Below, piece after piece: positions 22,791 to 31,300 of a DNA stretch of 64,000 nucleotides. The stretch comes from Anadara kagoshimensis. Lineage: Eukaryota; Mollusca; Bivalvia; Arcoida; Arcidae. The stretch covers positions 14,045,234 to 14,109,233 of the forward strand of contig CM037870.1 of NCBI GenBank assembly GCA_021292105.1, written 5' to 3'. The notes under the pieces are model-generated. The model did no database searches, was not told where the DNA came from, and saw nothing but the letters and a program-made list of their open reading frames with translations. Position 1 is the stretch's first letter. The number at the start of each line of letters is the position of its first letter. Made by a program: the position numbers and the translations under genes.

Positions 22791-23957
22791 TTTGTACTGT
22801 ACATGTAATTAACTTTTAAAATGTATTATTTATTTATTATTTATTATTATTTTTTGTACTGTACACGTAAATTAACTTTTAAAATTTATTTATTTATTTA
22901 TTTATTTATTTATTTGTACTGTACATGTAAATTAACTTTTAAAATTTATTTATTTATTAATTTATTTATTAATTTTTGTTTCATTATTATGTTTAAATAG
23001 TGTCGTTATTTTAGAAAAAATAAAATCGACAAACGCTTACAAAACAATTACATAAAAAACTTATATTCAATTGTTATACATTCGAAAAATAAGTAAATAT
23101 ATCTGGACCCAGTTGTTCGAAGCTTGATTAGTTTAATCAATGATTAGCAGAAATTTAAAACATGAATAAAATCAAATATCATTATTGAATCAATTGTTTT
23201 ATAACAATTGTCCTTAGTTTGATGGAATATTTATTCATTTACAACATTTCAACATAAAGTTCACAATATATCTGAAATTATACAAAATTCAAATTTTGAA
23301 TAATCAATTGATTAAACTAATCATGCTTCGAACAACTGACCCTGGACATTACAAATATAAACGTTTGATGGCTAAATAAATATATTCAGGTTTTAAGAGA
23401 CTAACTACGTATATGAAATATTATTTCAACACTACCAAATGTGATATAGCGGGAGGGTGCTGTAAAATTCACTCTACATTTTCCCTTTGTAGAAAATGCA
23501 GAAAATGCAATAGTCTAAAATACTGTCAAATAAATTGACTGCTGATTGAAATGACACGCACAAAGTAAAGTAGCATTACCAGTATCATTATTTCAGGGTT
23601 TTTCGTGAAAATATAACACCAAGCTCCAGTTTAAAATTTAAATAATTCCTTAACTAAGATTTCCTCTTAATTTAAATCTGGCAAATGCAAACGCTAAGTA
23701 GTTTTGTTAGTTTTCAAAATAAAAATGTATTCATTTTTAGGTGTTTATGATTTAAATACATCTATATTTTAATTTTGTTGAACTATTTTTGTATTATTAT
23801 AAATTTTGTCAAAAGTTGACAGATTTCAGTTTAGGAATAATTATGAAACTTGGACCAGAAGCAAAAATTTCAATAAGAAAGTAAGTATGCAGTCATTACC
23901 TTTAGACGCTTCAGCGAGAACAAGGCATACGCCAAGAAGAGCTAGAATCCGCCACAT
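13690..23957 (-). CDS. Secreted Cys-rich, Pro/Gly/Tyr-rich protein encoded by a 13-exon micro-exon gene
   Basis: Exons by position, 5' to 3' on the minus strand: 23900-23957, 21728-21748, 20877-20918, 20394-20426, 17749-18240, 16857-16949, 16280-16306, 15532-15549, 15271-15297, 15029-15052, 14440-14466, 14190-14213, 13690-13721. All 12 introns are GT-AG and phase 1. Internal exons are 21, 42, 33, 492, 93, 27, 18, 27, 24, 27 and 24 nt, all divisible by three; total 918 nt gives 305 aa. Protein order: signal peptide (1-19); a short Pro/Tyr/Asn/Gly region (about 20-51); six C-x5-C-x5/6-C-x4-C modules and a CxxC turn (about 52-215); an EB/EGF-like module (about 216-246); a polyproline step; GPGDYPPPY and QPGPNYKP twice each; and a GPKDCYDGRC tail. 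It is presumably extracellular. Tyr/Pro/Gly repeats recall matrix or adhesive proteins, and symmetric microexons recall the micro-exon genes of schistosomes; neither fixes a function. Homology is not claimed. Confidence 0.85.
14190..14213 (-). CDS. 24-nt microexon QPGPNYKP (second copy)
   Basis: Acceptor CTATTTTAG, donor GTGAGT followed by TATTCTCTCTTTCTCTC. Symmetric phase 1. Identical to the exon at 15029-15052. Confidence 0.8.
14440..14466 (-). CDS. 27-nt microexon GPGDYPPPY (second copy)
   Basis: Acceptor ends GCAAAATAG, with only a modest pyrimidine run. Donor GTAAGT is followed within two bases by a long (CT)n tract and then (AC)n. Symmetric phase 1. Confidence 0.78.
15029..15052 (-). 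CDS. 24-nt microexon QPGPNYKP (first copy)
   Basis: Acceptor CTATTTTAG, donor GTGAGT followed by GTTCTCTCTTTCTCTC. Symmetric phase 1. Confidence 0.8.
15271..15297 (-). CDS. 27-nt microexon GPGDYPPPY (first copy)
   Basis: Donor GTAAGT runs straight into CTCTCTTTCTCTCTC. Acceptor ends GCAAAATAG behind a run of T. Symmetric phase 1. Confidence 0.78.
15532..15549 (-). CDS. 18-nt microexon PKDSYQ
   Basis: Acceptor TTTTTTGTTACAG and donor GTGAGT, which runs directly into a (CT)n tract of about 15 units. Symmetric phase 1. It is the shortest exon of this gene. Confidence 0.75.
15597..15757. mobile_element. MITE-like inverted-repeat element (family G)
   Basis: Both ends read inwards as a variant of TACAGACCTGTCGAAAGTTT followed by AACACT. 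Many other G copies or ends are in the window: 18366-18590, 22019-22573, 25787 onward, 36888-37445, 39968-40140, 47550-47735 and 61619-61730. No coding sequence. It lies in an intron of the micro-exon gene. Confidence 0.65.
16216..16267. repeat. (GA)n tract, (CT)n in the transcript
   Basis: About 25 GA dinucleotides, 13 bases inside the intron from the donor of the polyproline exon. One of a set of such tracts that follow the microexon donors of this gene. Confidence 0.95.
16280..16306 (-). CDS. 27-nt microexon encoding eight prolines
   Basis: Acceptor TATTTTTTACAG, donor GTGAGT. In phase 1 it gives Lys (split codon) and eight Pro codons (seven CCA, one CCG), then a split Pro codon. It forms a stiff spacer between the Cys-rich half and the Gly/Tyr repeats. 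Confidence 0.78.
16370..16520 (-). mobile_element. R1 retroelement tail fragment
   Basis: Minus-strand tail with CCGGAGCACCCGG (here GTGCTCCGGAAGGG reversed), CTAACCTAATTTGTC and GATTGTGATTCGGA. Sense orientation within an intron of the micro-exon gene. Confidence 0.75.
16857..16949 (-). CDS. EB/EGF-like exon (93 nt)
   Basis: Acceptor CTCTAATTTACAG, donor GTAAGT. It encodes YKCQTPNEHCIEGACVCNFG followed by YFRNAKKQCEI. The pattern C-x6-C-x5-C-x1-C-x4-GY-F then C is typical of EB or EGF-like modules, which form small disulfide-bonded extracellular domains. No CT tract follows its donor, unlike the microexons. Confidence 0.82.
17072..17220. repeat. (GATT)n microsatellite, tail of adjoining SINE
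   Basis: About 37 near-perfect GATT units with occasional GGTT variants. It directly adjoins the 3' end of the S1 SINE at 17221-17542 and looks like an expanded SINE tail. Confidence 0.92.
17221..17542 (-). mobile_element. S1 SINE, GATT-tailed subfamily
   Basis: Minus strand, tRNA-like head at the right end (CTAACTGACCTACCGTAGTGG reversed). The body carries subfamily markers TTTTACCTTTG and GGCAATATGCAAGGAGGGTT, shared with the copies at 55655 and 61728. Confidence 0.82.
17574..17672 (-). mobile_element. R1 retroelement extreme 3' end
   Basis: Short minus-strand tail piece with CAAAGTTTTTACTTTGC, GATTGTGGTTTGGACATGG and TAGTAATG. It lies 80 bases beyond the donor of the large Cys-rich exon. 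Confidence 0.6.
17749..18240 (-). CDS. Large Cys-rich exon with six C-x5-C-x5/6-C-x4-C modules
   Basis: 492 nt, phase 1 to phase 1, no stop. Acceptor CATTTCCAG, donor GTAAGT. The modules are CEKDSNCKPGLLCLNFWC, CRKHKDCNDPRLACNRGRC, CHSDKQCGKGYICVNSFC, CWRDQDCGSGNRCDRNRC, CKFDQQCGRGRICEDTFC and CNKNADCLKQDNCYRGRC, followed by a different CAPC/CMC ending. All six cysteine repeats sit in one exon, so this array grew by internal duplication rather than exon shuffling. Basic residues dominate the loops. The opposite strand has shorter chance ORFs. Confidence 0.88.
18366..18590. mobile_element. Family G inverted-repeat element
   Basis: Left end ACAAACCTGACGAAAGTTTAAC and right end GTTAAACTTTCGACGGGTCTG are inverted copies. 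Internal words CCGAGGTATGG and CGAGATATCGC recur in other G copies. Confidence 0.65.
18629..19671. repeat. 50-bp minisatellite, about 21 units
   Basis: The unit is GGCCGAGGATGCCTGNCCAA, ATTGTTAGCTTTGTGAAATC, TGTYGAGAGG. Unit divergence is a few percent. The word TTGTTAGCTTTGTG with CTGTCGAGAG resembles the family-G end CGTTAGCTTAGTGTTAAACTTTCGAC, and a G-like end (TTAAAATACCGACAGGCTTG) closes the array, so it probably arose from a G element. It lies in intron 4 of the micro-exon gene. On the minus strand units lack stops, so chance ORFs of up to 108 aa appear. Confidence 0.92.
19672..20393. other. Rest of intron 4
   Basis: AT-rich sequence and two GA tracts (about 20261-20300 and 20362-20386). 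The second abuts the donor of the exon at 20394. A GTAAGT near 20350 on the minus strand has no acceptor upstream and is not called an exon. Confidence 0.5.
20394..20426 (-). CDS. 33-nt exon GGPKDGYYQDN
   Basis: Acceptor ACGTTTTTTGTAG, donor GTAAGT followed at once by ACTCTCTCTCTCTC. Symmetric phase 1. Its PKD motif recurs in the exons at 15532 and 13690. Confidence 0.8.
20808..20862. repeat. (GA)n tract
   Basis: About 27 GA units, ten bases into the intron after the donor of the exon at 20877. The plus-strand Arg-Glu ORF through it is a repeat artefact. Confidence 0.95.
20877..20918 (-). CDS. 42-nt exon, Asn/Tyr/Pro-rich
   Basis: Acceptor CTGTTTTATGTAG, donor GTAAGT. Encodes PNYPDNYNNVDYPS with split codons at both ends. 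A second in-frame acceptor (ACCCAG) lies 12 nt in, so a shorter 30-nt form is possible. Confidence 0.78.
21060..21330 (+). repeat. Interspersed repeat, family T
   Basis: Begins CTAGAAAAACTGTGAGCCAC, contains AAAGTTTCATGAAAATCCAT and a GGAC/GGAAGGACG run, and ends with a C-run/G-run pair (CCCCCACTTTTTAAGCGGGG) that can form a short stem. Two other copies: 41015-41290 (minus) and 46022-46290 (plus). No coding sequence recognised. Confidence 0.8.
21365..21470 (-). mobile_element. Fragment of SINE family S2
   Basis: Shares GCTAGCTCATAGAGTTAGGG, TACCGCAGACAAG and the cluster CTCCAGTCAGATTA with the fuller copy at 36925-37285. Confidence 0.6.
21728..21748 (-). CDS. 21-nt microexon ERPTKPP
   Basis: Acceptor CTGTTTTCTTTTGCAG, donor GTAAGT running straight into (CT)n and then (AC)n. 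Symmetric phase 1. It joins the signal exon to the Asn/Tyr exon. Confidence 0.8.
22019..22573. mobile_element. Family G element with inserted sequence
   Basis: Left end ACCCGTCGTAAGTTTAACAC and right end near GTGCAACTTTGATTTCAATAGATCTGTACTG match G ends. The middle holds about 350 bases that do not match other copies, flanked by ATAGATAGTTCCCATG and its inverse CATGGGAACTATCTATA, which suggests a second, nested inverted-repeat insertion (about 22142-22476). Confidence 0.55.
22574..22978. repeat. Composite tandem array of TTTA runs and a 34-bp spacer
   Basis: Six repeats of a spacer containing TGTACTGTACATGTAAATTA then ACTTTTAAAATTTA alternate with TTTA runs of variable length. The spacer core TGTACTGTACATG is nearly palindromic. 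It lies in intron 1 of the micro-exon gene. Confidence 0.9.
23104..23347. mobile_element. MITE-like element with about 40-bp terminal inverted repeats
   Basis: Ends read inwards CCAG(GG)TCAGTTGTTCGAAGC and ATGATTAGTTTAATCAA. AT-rich interior with no ORF. Partial copies: 33800-33866, 37480-37560, 40180-40250 and 61425-61445. Confidence 0.75.
23900..23957 (-). CDS. Signal-peptide exon of the micro-exon gene
   Basis: ATG at 23957 opens MWRILALLGVCLVLAEASK and exits in phase 1 at donor GTAATG. It is a textbook signal peptide: one basic residue, a hydrophobic core and a likely cut near AEA-SK. The TATA box lies 50 bases upstream of the ATG, giving a short 5' UTR. Confidence 0.87.
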
Positions 23958-24006
23958 ATTGTTGTGAAAGTTATCGAAAGTATACCTTAAACTAAATTGC
24001 CTTGGC

Positions 24007-24014
24007 TATTTATA
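24007..24014 (-). promoter_or_regulatory. TATA box of the micro-exon gene
   Basis: TATAAATA on the minus strand. Transcription would start about 30 bases on, near 23983, leaving roughly 25 nt of 5' UTR before the ATG at 23957. Confidence 0.65.
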
Positions 24015-24469
24015 TGATCTATAATTTTGTTACCATGGCAACGTTGATGTTAAGCCATAAAAGAAAGGTAAATATGCAAATTAGTTAGATAAGGAAATCA
24101 CTTGTTTAACAAAGCAAAAAATGTTTGTCATGTAACACTTGAACTGAGAAGGCGTATGCATTCAAGCACACTAACCCACAATTCGACACACACAGTTTCC
24201 GTTAAAAGTTTAAATAAAAACTTTTAATATAATAAATTATTATATTACGAAAAAAAATATAAAAGTAAATAATATCAAAAAAACATTATGACGTAAAATT
24301 TATTTATTGTTTAGAAAAAAATGAAAATAATAAATTTCTTGTTGAATTTTCAAAAATTTCATTCTTCCGTTTTTAGTACAGATATTGCATCATATTTCAG
24401 TAGACGTTTGAGCTGGCACGTTCTAAAAGTGCATGAAAGTGGGACAATGCAATCAAGAATTTCCTCGAT
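24015..24469. other. Upstream region of the micro-exon gene
   Basis: AT-rich with no repeat family recognised. It presumably holds the upstream promoter, but I see no site I can name. Confidence 0.4.
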
Positions 24470-25460
24470 TATATCGAGTTGGTCAGTTCAAGGATAATAG
24501 AGGAAACCGGAGTGCCCGAAAAATTCCTTTGACAAGCGAACTTCCAAACATTCTTACATTAAAACATAAATTGTAGCTCGGAGCACCCGGTCTCACTTCC
24601 TTGGTTCACGTGTCTAACCTGACTTATCCAAAATTTTTACTTTATTTCTGGATTGTGATTCGGACATGGATTAGTATGTTCATTTTAATTATATCTTGGC
24701 AGTCAATTCGATTATAATGGGGGAACCGGAGTGCCCGGAAAAAATTCTTTAACAAGCGAACTTACAAACTTTCTAACATTAAAACATAGATCGTAAGTGT
24801 AGTAAAATTGGCTATTGGTGTTTTACACCTAGTCAAAACATTCTCACTTATATGGAGGCAGTCATTAAGAATAATGGAGAAAACAGGAATGCCCGGCGGA
24901 CACCTTCGGCAAGCAAACTCACAAACATTCTCATATTCTCACGATAGAACGTAGGTCGTAAGTGGACTATTGGTGTTTTACGCCCCAGTCAACACACTCT
25001 CGCTTATATAGAGGCAGTCAATTAAGGATAATTAAGAAACCTGGAGTGCCCGAAGAATGCCTTTGGCAAGCTAACTTACAAACTTTCTCAAATTAGAACA
25101 TAGGTAAATGTAGAAGAGTTGGCCATTTGTGTTTTTACGCCCCAGTTAAGACATTCTCGTTTATATGGAGGCATGCAGTCATTAAAAATAATGGAGGAAA
25201 TCGGAGTTCCCGAAGAATACCTTCGGCAAGAGAACTTATAAACTTGATCACATTTCAACTAATAGAAAAAAAGGTATATCTAGTTTGTGCAATAAGGTGG
25301 GGTAATGGTTTTTAACGCCACAGTCAAGATTCTCTCACATATCAAGGTAGTCAGTTTGTTGAGAAAACCGAAGTTCCGGATAATACATCTGACCTTTCGC
25401 GTGCACACTGACAATATTTCTCCCACTATATCAAGAATCTGTCCTTAGTGAAATTCAAAC
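24470..25460. repeat. Tandem array of about 155-bp units
   Basis: Six diverged units, each with GGAGGAAACCGGAGTGCCCG, then CCTTTGGCAAGCGAACTTAC and GTTTTACGCCCCAGTCAA. Unit starts lie near 24490, 24700, 24870, 25020, 25180 and 25345. A short R1 tail (about 24578-24690) interrupts the first. The same block appears within the SINE-like copy at 42250-42550, its likely source. Confidence 0.75.
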
Positions 25461-25786
25461 TTTGGCTGTGACTGTGATAAGCACGCACTTTAGGTCATGA
25501 TCAGTCACAGAGGCCCTAATTTTCTGGTTTGAATTTTTTCTAAAGTTATGTGAGGGTTAAATTGTTAAAATAACAAATTAAGTTAAAATATAGTTTAAGA
25601 GGACATACTTATTTGCACTAAGTTGAATTTGAGCACAGCATTATGAGATGAAAGTAAACCTTTGTAACTGAATTACTCGATCAACTTTTCTTCACATATA
25701 AAAAAAACCAAATTTGATAGATCATATTTCAAGCAACAATAAAAAACATATGAATTTTAACAAAGATTAATTAAACTAAATATACA

Positions 25787-26030
25787 CAGTACGGGGTTGT
25801 CGAAAGTTTAACACTGAAATAACGATAAACTACGATGGCCGATAACAGCCATGCCACACTACAATATTTTTACTTTTGCGTGTCATTGATGTACACATGC
25901 ATTTTGACAGTCTACAGTTAAATTTTACTGTAGACTGTCATAATGTACGTAAGTGTACATCAATGGCGCGCTACAGTGAAGTTACTGTAGACTGTCCTGG
26001 CTGATATCGGTCACCGTAAAAAGGAGTAGA
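25787..26030. mobile_element. Family G end with internal hairpin
   Basis: Left end TACGGGGTTGTCGAAAGTTT then AACACTGAAATAACG. It carries an 80-base hairpin at about 25886-25966 whose arms include TTGATGTACAC and GACAGTCTACAGT with their inverses; a third ACTGTAGACTGTC copy follows at about 25984. Confidence 0.6.
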
Positions 26031-26559
26031 AACTTGGCCTCAGATGGCCGAAATGTGGATTGCTAATGTAAGAAAGCTGCAGCGATATAGATAGCAGCTA
26101 GCATAAAACTGTCAAAACAAGGCACCATAAGTGATACCCCTCCCCTCGCAATGGAGTATTGTGTAAAACCTGTATTTTGGAGCGGATGATATGATTTTTT
26201 CACCAAATTTTTTAAATGCGGATGAAAGCATAAAATTCATACACAAACATTTGTCAAAGAACACATTTATAAAATCATATTTGAACATTCCGTTGTTTGT
26301 CATTTTCAAGATGGCCACCGAAAAACAAATATGGAGACATATTTGCATTGCATGGGTAAATTATATTTTATAGTGTGGGTTAAAAAAACATGAACTAAAG
26401 TTAGAGTGATAACTCTGAAATATTTCACTAAAATAGACAAAGGGCTATAACTCAAAGGGGCTCCCTAGTTACAAAACGCGAACTTGTCCAAGACATTACC
26501 ATGGGAAATCCTTGTGTCAAGTTTTATTAAATTCTGTTGAGAAATAAAGTTGTTAGAGC

Positions 26560-26886
26560 GTAGGTGCATACAGCCCAACCCGCCTTAAAGTTCACCTCTA
26601 TATAGGACCACCTGCTTATAAAGGCCAGTAAAATTGTATCCCACATGCTCTTTTATTCATGTTAAACCTCTATATAAGGACCACCTGCCCATCAAGGCCA
26701 CTGTATATAACTTGTTCTCTCTGGTGGTCTTTATAGACAAATTTGTTTGTAGTAGCTATCGAAAAGATGTCGAAATACAGTAAACCAGGAGGCGAGTTGA
26801 GGGATCGATTCTGCTTTTATTCGTAAGCTTAATGTTAAACTTTCAACAGGCCTGTACTTTATGTTTAGCTAGTGACCGGAAAGCTG

Positions 26887-26944
<58 letters not shown>

Positions 26945-27045
26945 AACTACCGAAAAGCTACCAACATATAGCTAACGAGAGGTCGAGAAGAGCTGGTGAT
27001 TCGGCACTTTAGCCGAGAGTTAAACTTTTGACAGGCCTGTATTGA
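26560..27045. repeat. Mixed repeat region with GA tract and family G ends
   Basis: Holds two copies of CCTCTATATA(A)GGACCACCTG (26588, 26666), a G end near 26824-26866 (GTTAAACTTTCAACAGGCCTG), a (GA)n run at 26889-26942, and another G end at 27010-27043. No gene is seen. Confidence 0.6.
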
Positions 27046-27349
27046 ATGTAATTTGTAAACAAGTCGGTAACTTATTAGCATATTATTAAACTTTATGGTT
27101 CTCCTTAATACGCAAAAACAAGTGTTGATAATCCATTTTAATTGACAGCATACCTGTTTGATAAAACCCACATATCGTAATAAGATGATTTGTCAATACG
27201 ATGTGCACATCATTTTCTTAGTAACAAAGTATTTGTTAAATAAATTTTAAAAAGTATATATCCTTGTTCAAGTTAATTTCAACTTTGTTAAAAATGTAAA
27301 CCACCCACTATTTAAAATTACAATGTTGATCATAGGTTTTAAATAAAAC

Positions 27350-27676
27350 TTAGAAACTCCGCAAGTGGGAGGACATGGGTTCGAACCCCGACCTGGTCTG
27401 ACCCCAAGACTTGGAAGTGGGTAGTGACTGTTCTTTCGCCAAGCATCCGGTATTACGAAATAAAATTCACAGTTCTATTGGATGGGAACTAAAACTATAA
27501 ACGAGGTTCTGTGTCACAATAGTTGTGGCACGATACAGAACCCTAGAGTAATCCCATCAACGCAACACACACGCAAGATTCCTGCACCTTCGACTATAGC
27601 TGGCGAGGTCTCGATATAAGTAAAACATCCCTGACTTGGACGTTAAACACCGGTAACCACTACCCAACTCAACTCA
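27350..27676 (+). mobile_element. S1 SINE lacking the first part of its tRNA head
   Basis: Starts near CCGCAAGTGGGAGGACATGG with B box GGTTCGAACCCC, has the whole body and ends at GACGTTAAACACCGGTAACC. The A box is absent or replaced. Confidence 0.85.
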
Positions 27677-27904
27677 CTTTCAAATTGACAAAGTTGATCA
27701 TGAGTTTAAAAAAAAACTAAGAAACATATTTTTAGAAATTGATAAAAAACGCAGACTTCGTCAAAATTTTGATACATGCTTGATTGGTCAGATGGCTATG
27801 AAAACACTTAAAACCTTACTTATTTCTGAGTTTTATTTAAGATGTTCATTTAAACAATTGTTATTACTTTAAATATTTTTTTCTCGATTGGTCAAACTTG
27901 AAAA

Positions 27905-29717
27905 TTTCACTCAGGGTTTAAAAATCTTTGAAAATTACGCACATATGGGTTAGATATAAAACTCCTAATTTACCGTTGTTACGAAAAAATATAGCTGAAT
28001 CAGATAGAATTATTGGAGTGAAATAAAACGTTACACGCCTGCGGTTAGCGATTTGACAGACTTTCTCACATTAGCGTCTGTCACAAGTGGGATTCGAACT
28101 TGATGGTGATAGACAACGTAATCCGCAAGAGCACGCTTTAGACCACTCGGTCAACGAGGTCCCATGAACCGGAGAGACAAATGGCCTGAATTGCTATCTA
28201 CAGAGAGTTAAAAAAATTACCATATCACCCTGCAAAGGACTTGTTGACCTCTAACTATATACATATATACTCTGTAACGGTCGACAAAACAGTAAGGTTT
28301 AGTTAAAAAGCACAGTAGCCCTGTCTAAAAAACGAATCCATGCGTGCTGAAACGAAAGTGCATCTAAGCTCCCCATGTATATTTTGACAGTTTTACGGCA
28401 GCTGTTATCTATCTACGTGTATATATAGGCAGCTTTTATCAACAAGCTGTCAATATCTCGAACACTCGACAGTCAATCTTCGACTTCTTTCTGTTGTTTC
28501 GTTATGGTCTGTCACGCAAGTACTTATTCCTTTGAAAAAAATGAAAGAAAGCCTTTTATCATTACGTGCCCGTAATCCTGACGATGTATGACCTCAACTA
28601 GACAATCGATTAACCTTCATTTATTGCTAATTATATTTTTATTGTTTTATTTAACCATTGAACTGTCTAAAAACTGCGTTTATAATGCAATAGTTTCCAT
28701 TGCCGTCCAAAGCAAACTGAAAACGCGCAATGCATGACAATAACGACACTTCTAGACAGTACTGTACAACAATGGTTATATTTACATTTCGAATTTCATT
28801 TAAAAAAATTGAAATCTCACTGCAATTTAAAACACTGTTTCACTCAGGGTTTAAAAATCTTCGAAAATTATACTCAGTTGGCCTGGATATGAAACATTTA
28901 ACTTGTCATTTCCAAAGTTTTTTACTTTGCTTCTGTATTGTGGTTCGGACATGGATTATTAAGTGAAGTATAGAGTTTCACGCCTGTGTTGATCGATTTG
29001 ACAGACTTTCTCACATTGGGGCCTTAACAAGTGGAGTTCGAACCTAGATGGTTTATAGACAATGTGATCCGTAAATACGCGGTTTAGAACACTCATGAAC
29101 CAGAGAGGCAAATGGTCTGTTGACCTATATACATGTTACGGTCGACAAAACAGTAAAGTTTAATGAAAAAGCACAGTGCGTAGAGTCCTGTAAAATAAAT
29201 AAATAAAGAAAGAAAGAAAACGAATTCATAGTGCCGAAACGGAAGTGCATATAGGCTCCCCTTTAGCTACATATTGTACATCTCGACAGTTTTACGACAA
29301 CTGTTATCTATCTACATGTATCTATAGGCAGCTTTAATCAACAAGCTCTCAATATCTCGAAAACTCGACAACTTATCTTCGACCAATTTTCGTTGTTTCG
29401 TCAGGTATGTAACGTAAGTACTAATTCCTTTGAAAAATAGGAACAAAGCTTGTTCCATACGTGCCCGTAATTCAAAAGATGTATGACCTCAACTAGACAA
29501 TCGATTAACCTTCATTTATTTCTAATTATATTTTTATTGTTTTATATAACCATTGAACTGTCTCAAAATTGCGTTTATAATGCAATGGTGTCCATTGCCG
29601 TCCAAAGCAAACTGAAAACGCGCAACGCATGACAATTAATAAAGACACTTCTAGACATTTACATTTCGAATTTCATTTAAAAAATTGAAATCTCACTGCA
29701 ATTTAAAACACTGTTGT
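27905..29717. repeat. Tandem duplication, period about 930 bp
   Basis: The unit from TTCACTCAGGGTTTAAAAATC (27910) recurs at 28842. Shared landmarks are GATTTGACAGACTTTCTCAC (28055, 28996), GTATGACCTCAACTAGACAA (28588, 29481) and GACACTTCTAGACA (28745, 29645). Each unit contains a degenerate tRNA-like stretch (GTGGGATTCGAAC, GACCACTCGG) on the minus strand. The second unit also carries an R1 tail end at about 28895-28968. Confidence 0.8.
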
Positions 29718-29864
29718 ATACGATAACTATGACTCAATCTCAGAAAAGAGTTTTATAGAACAAAGTCAATACAACTTTAAATATTTAACATAAAACTATA
29801 TTGTAAGGTTGTATTCAGAAAAAAATTAAGACAAGTATTCTTTATTTTATTGTATGCTCAAAAA

Positions 29865-30138
29865 GTTTTATGGCCGTCATCAAATTATTGTTGATTAATA
29901 TTATGTGTCTGTATCATATATTTGACGTCCCATACATGTGTAGTTCTGTTTTTTTTCGTTCTGATTACACACATGGCGGCTGCATCTTGCTAAACAGAAG
30001 TTAATACACATACACGGTACACATACCCTCACTTCCCCGAAAGTTCACGTGTTTAACTTGATTTGCCATTTTTAATTTGCTTTGGGAATATGTTTTGGAC
30101 ATGTGGATTGGTATGTTTGTTTTGAACCGTTTAAAGTA
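29865..30138 (+). mobile_element. R1 retroelement 3' fragment
   Basis: Starts with the FYGRHH block (GTTTTATGGCCGTCATCA), passes TTTGACGTCCCATACATG and ends at ATTGGTATGTTTGTTTTG. Confidence 0.78.
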
Positions 30139-30825
30139 CAGTCTTATAGGATGTTTAATCACTTGTGGTGAAAGTCACTTTGTGTTGTCATATTGTAGAC
30201 TTTATCTTGGTTGAATATATAGATGCGCATAAACATCCCTAATTCAAGCGAAAATGATAAAGCTGTAGTCGACATTTTGAAGCATGTGCAGCTAATATAA
30301 CTCAATTTATTTTTATATATCAAACATCTTGAACGAGGTGTAAAAAACCTTTCTCAACTCCACTTTAACAAATTGCAAATAAAGCAGTTAAATGCAAACA
30401 GAATATTAAACTTTATTGTTAAAACAAACTTGAGGGTTAACAAATGCAATACACGCTATTAATAATCTAGTGGGAAGTCCAAAGTTTCTTTAATAAAACG
30501 TTTTATCTAAGTTTTGGAAGGACGTGGCATTGAAACTATTACTTATGAAAACACATACATGTTTGGAAGTATACTATTAGTATTTTTCTCGCAAGTGTCG
30601 TTTTCCCATTTTTAACCTTATTCCCACATTTTCTTTAAAAAACACAATTTCTCTTTCAGATGAGTCTAAAATATAAAAAAAACGTAAAAATCGGCCCTGT
30701 TCAAATGATAATCCAAAATCATTACTGTAATAAAAATAATTAAATCGAAAAATACCAAACATGAGAACATACACCAGAAACGAAGGCCTGTATAAATTTA
30801 TCGGGGGGGGGGGGGGGGGGGAGAT
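30139..30825. other. No feature recognised; G run at its end
   Basis: AT-rich unique sequence with a run of about 18 G at 30803-30820. The minus-strand ORF at 30577-30774 has no recognisable domain. Confidence 0.4.
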
Positions 30826-31300
30826 AAATCAAAATTGAGACTGAAGGAGCATGAGACTATGGGACGCGAACTATATCCAGGACAATTTTGGATACCGAGA
30901 CATTACTCATATCAACAACATTTTCATGATAAGCCTAACGCTTTTTGAAGACCGTGATAAGTTTGGGCTTGCAATATCGCTCAGAGTCAACAATTTATTT
31001 TTAGATCATTGTATTAAGTTCTCGTAGAGGGTACAAGCTTTACCAAAGTGTTTTAATATGGAACACAGACGCTATCAAAAACAAACATACTAATTCATGT
31101 CCGAATCACAATCCAGAAGCAAAGTAAAAATTTTGAAACTGACAAGTTAGGTTAGACACGTGAACTTTCACCAGGGAAGTGAGGCAAGGTGCTCTGGAAG
31201 GGTAAGCATCTGCTGTTTAGCTAGCTACACCCGCCACGTGTGTAATCAACTTGAGTGAAAGGAACATTTAACTACGAAACGTCAAATATTGATTGAATTA
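30826..31300 (-). mobile_element. Two R1 fragments in tandem
   Basis: The right piece (31076-31300) has the complete tail, with CACGTGGCGGGTGTAGCTAG and CTAACCTAACTTGTCAG on the minus strand. The left piece (30826-31055) covers the RT C-terminus up to TCTCAATTTTGATT. They share orientation and are joined by about 20 bases. Confidence 0.7.
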
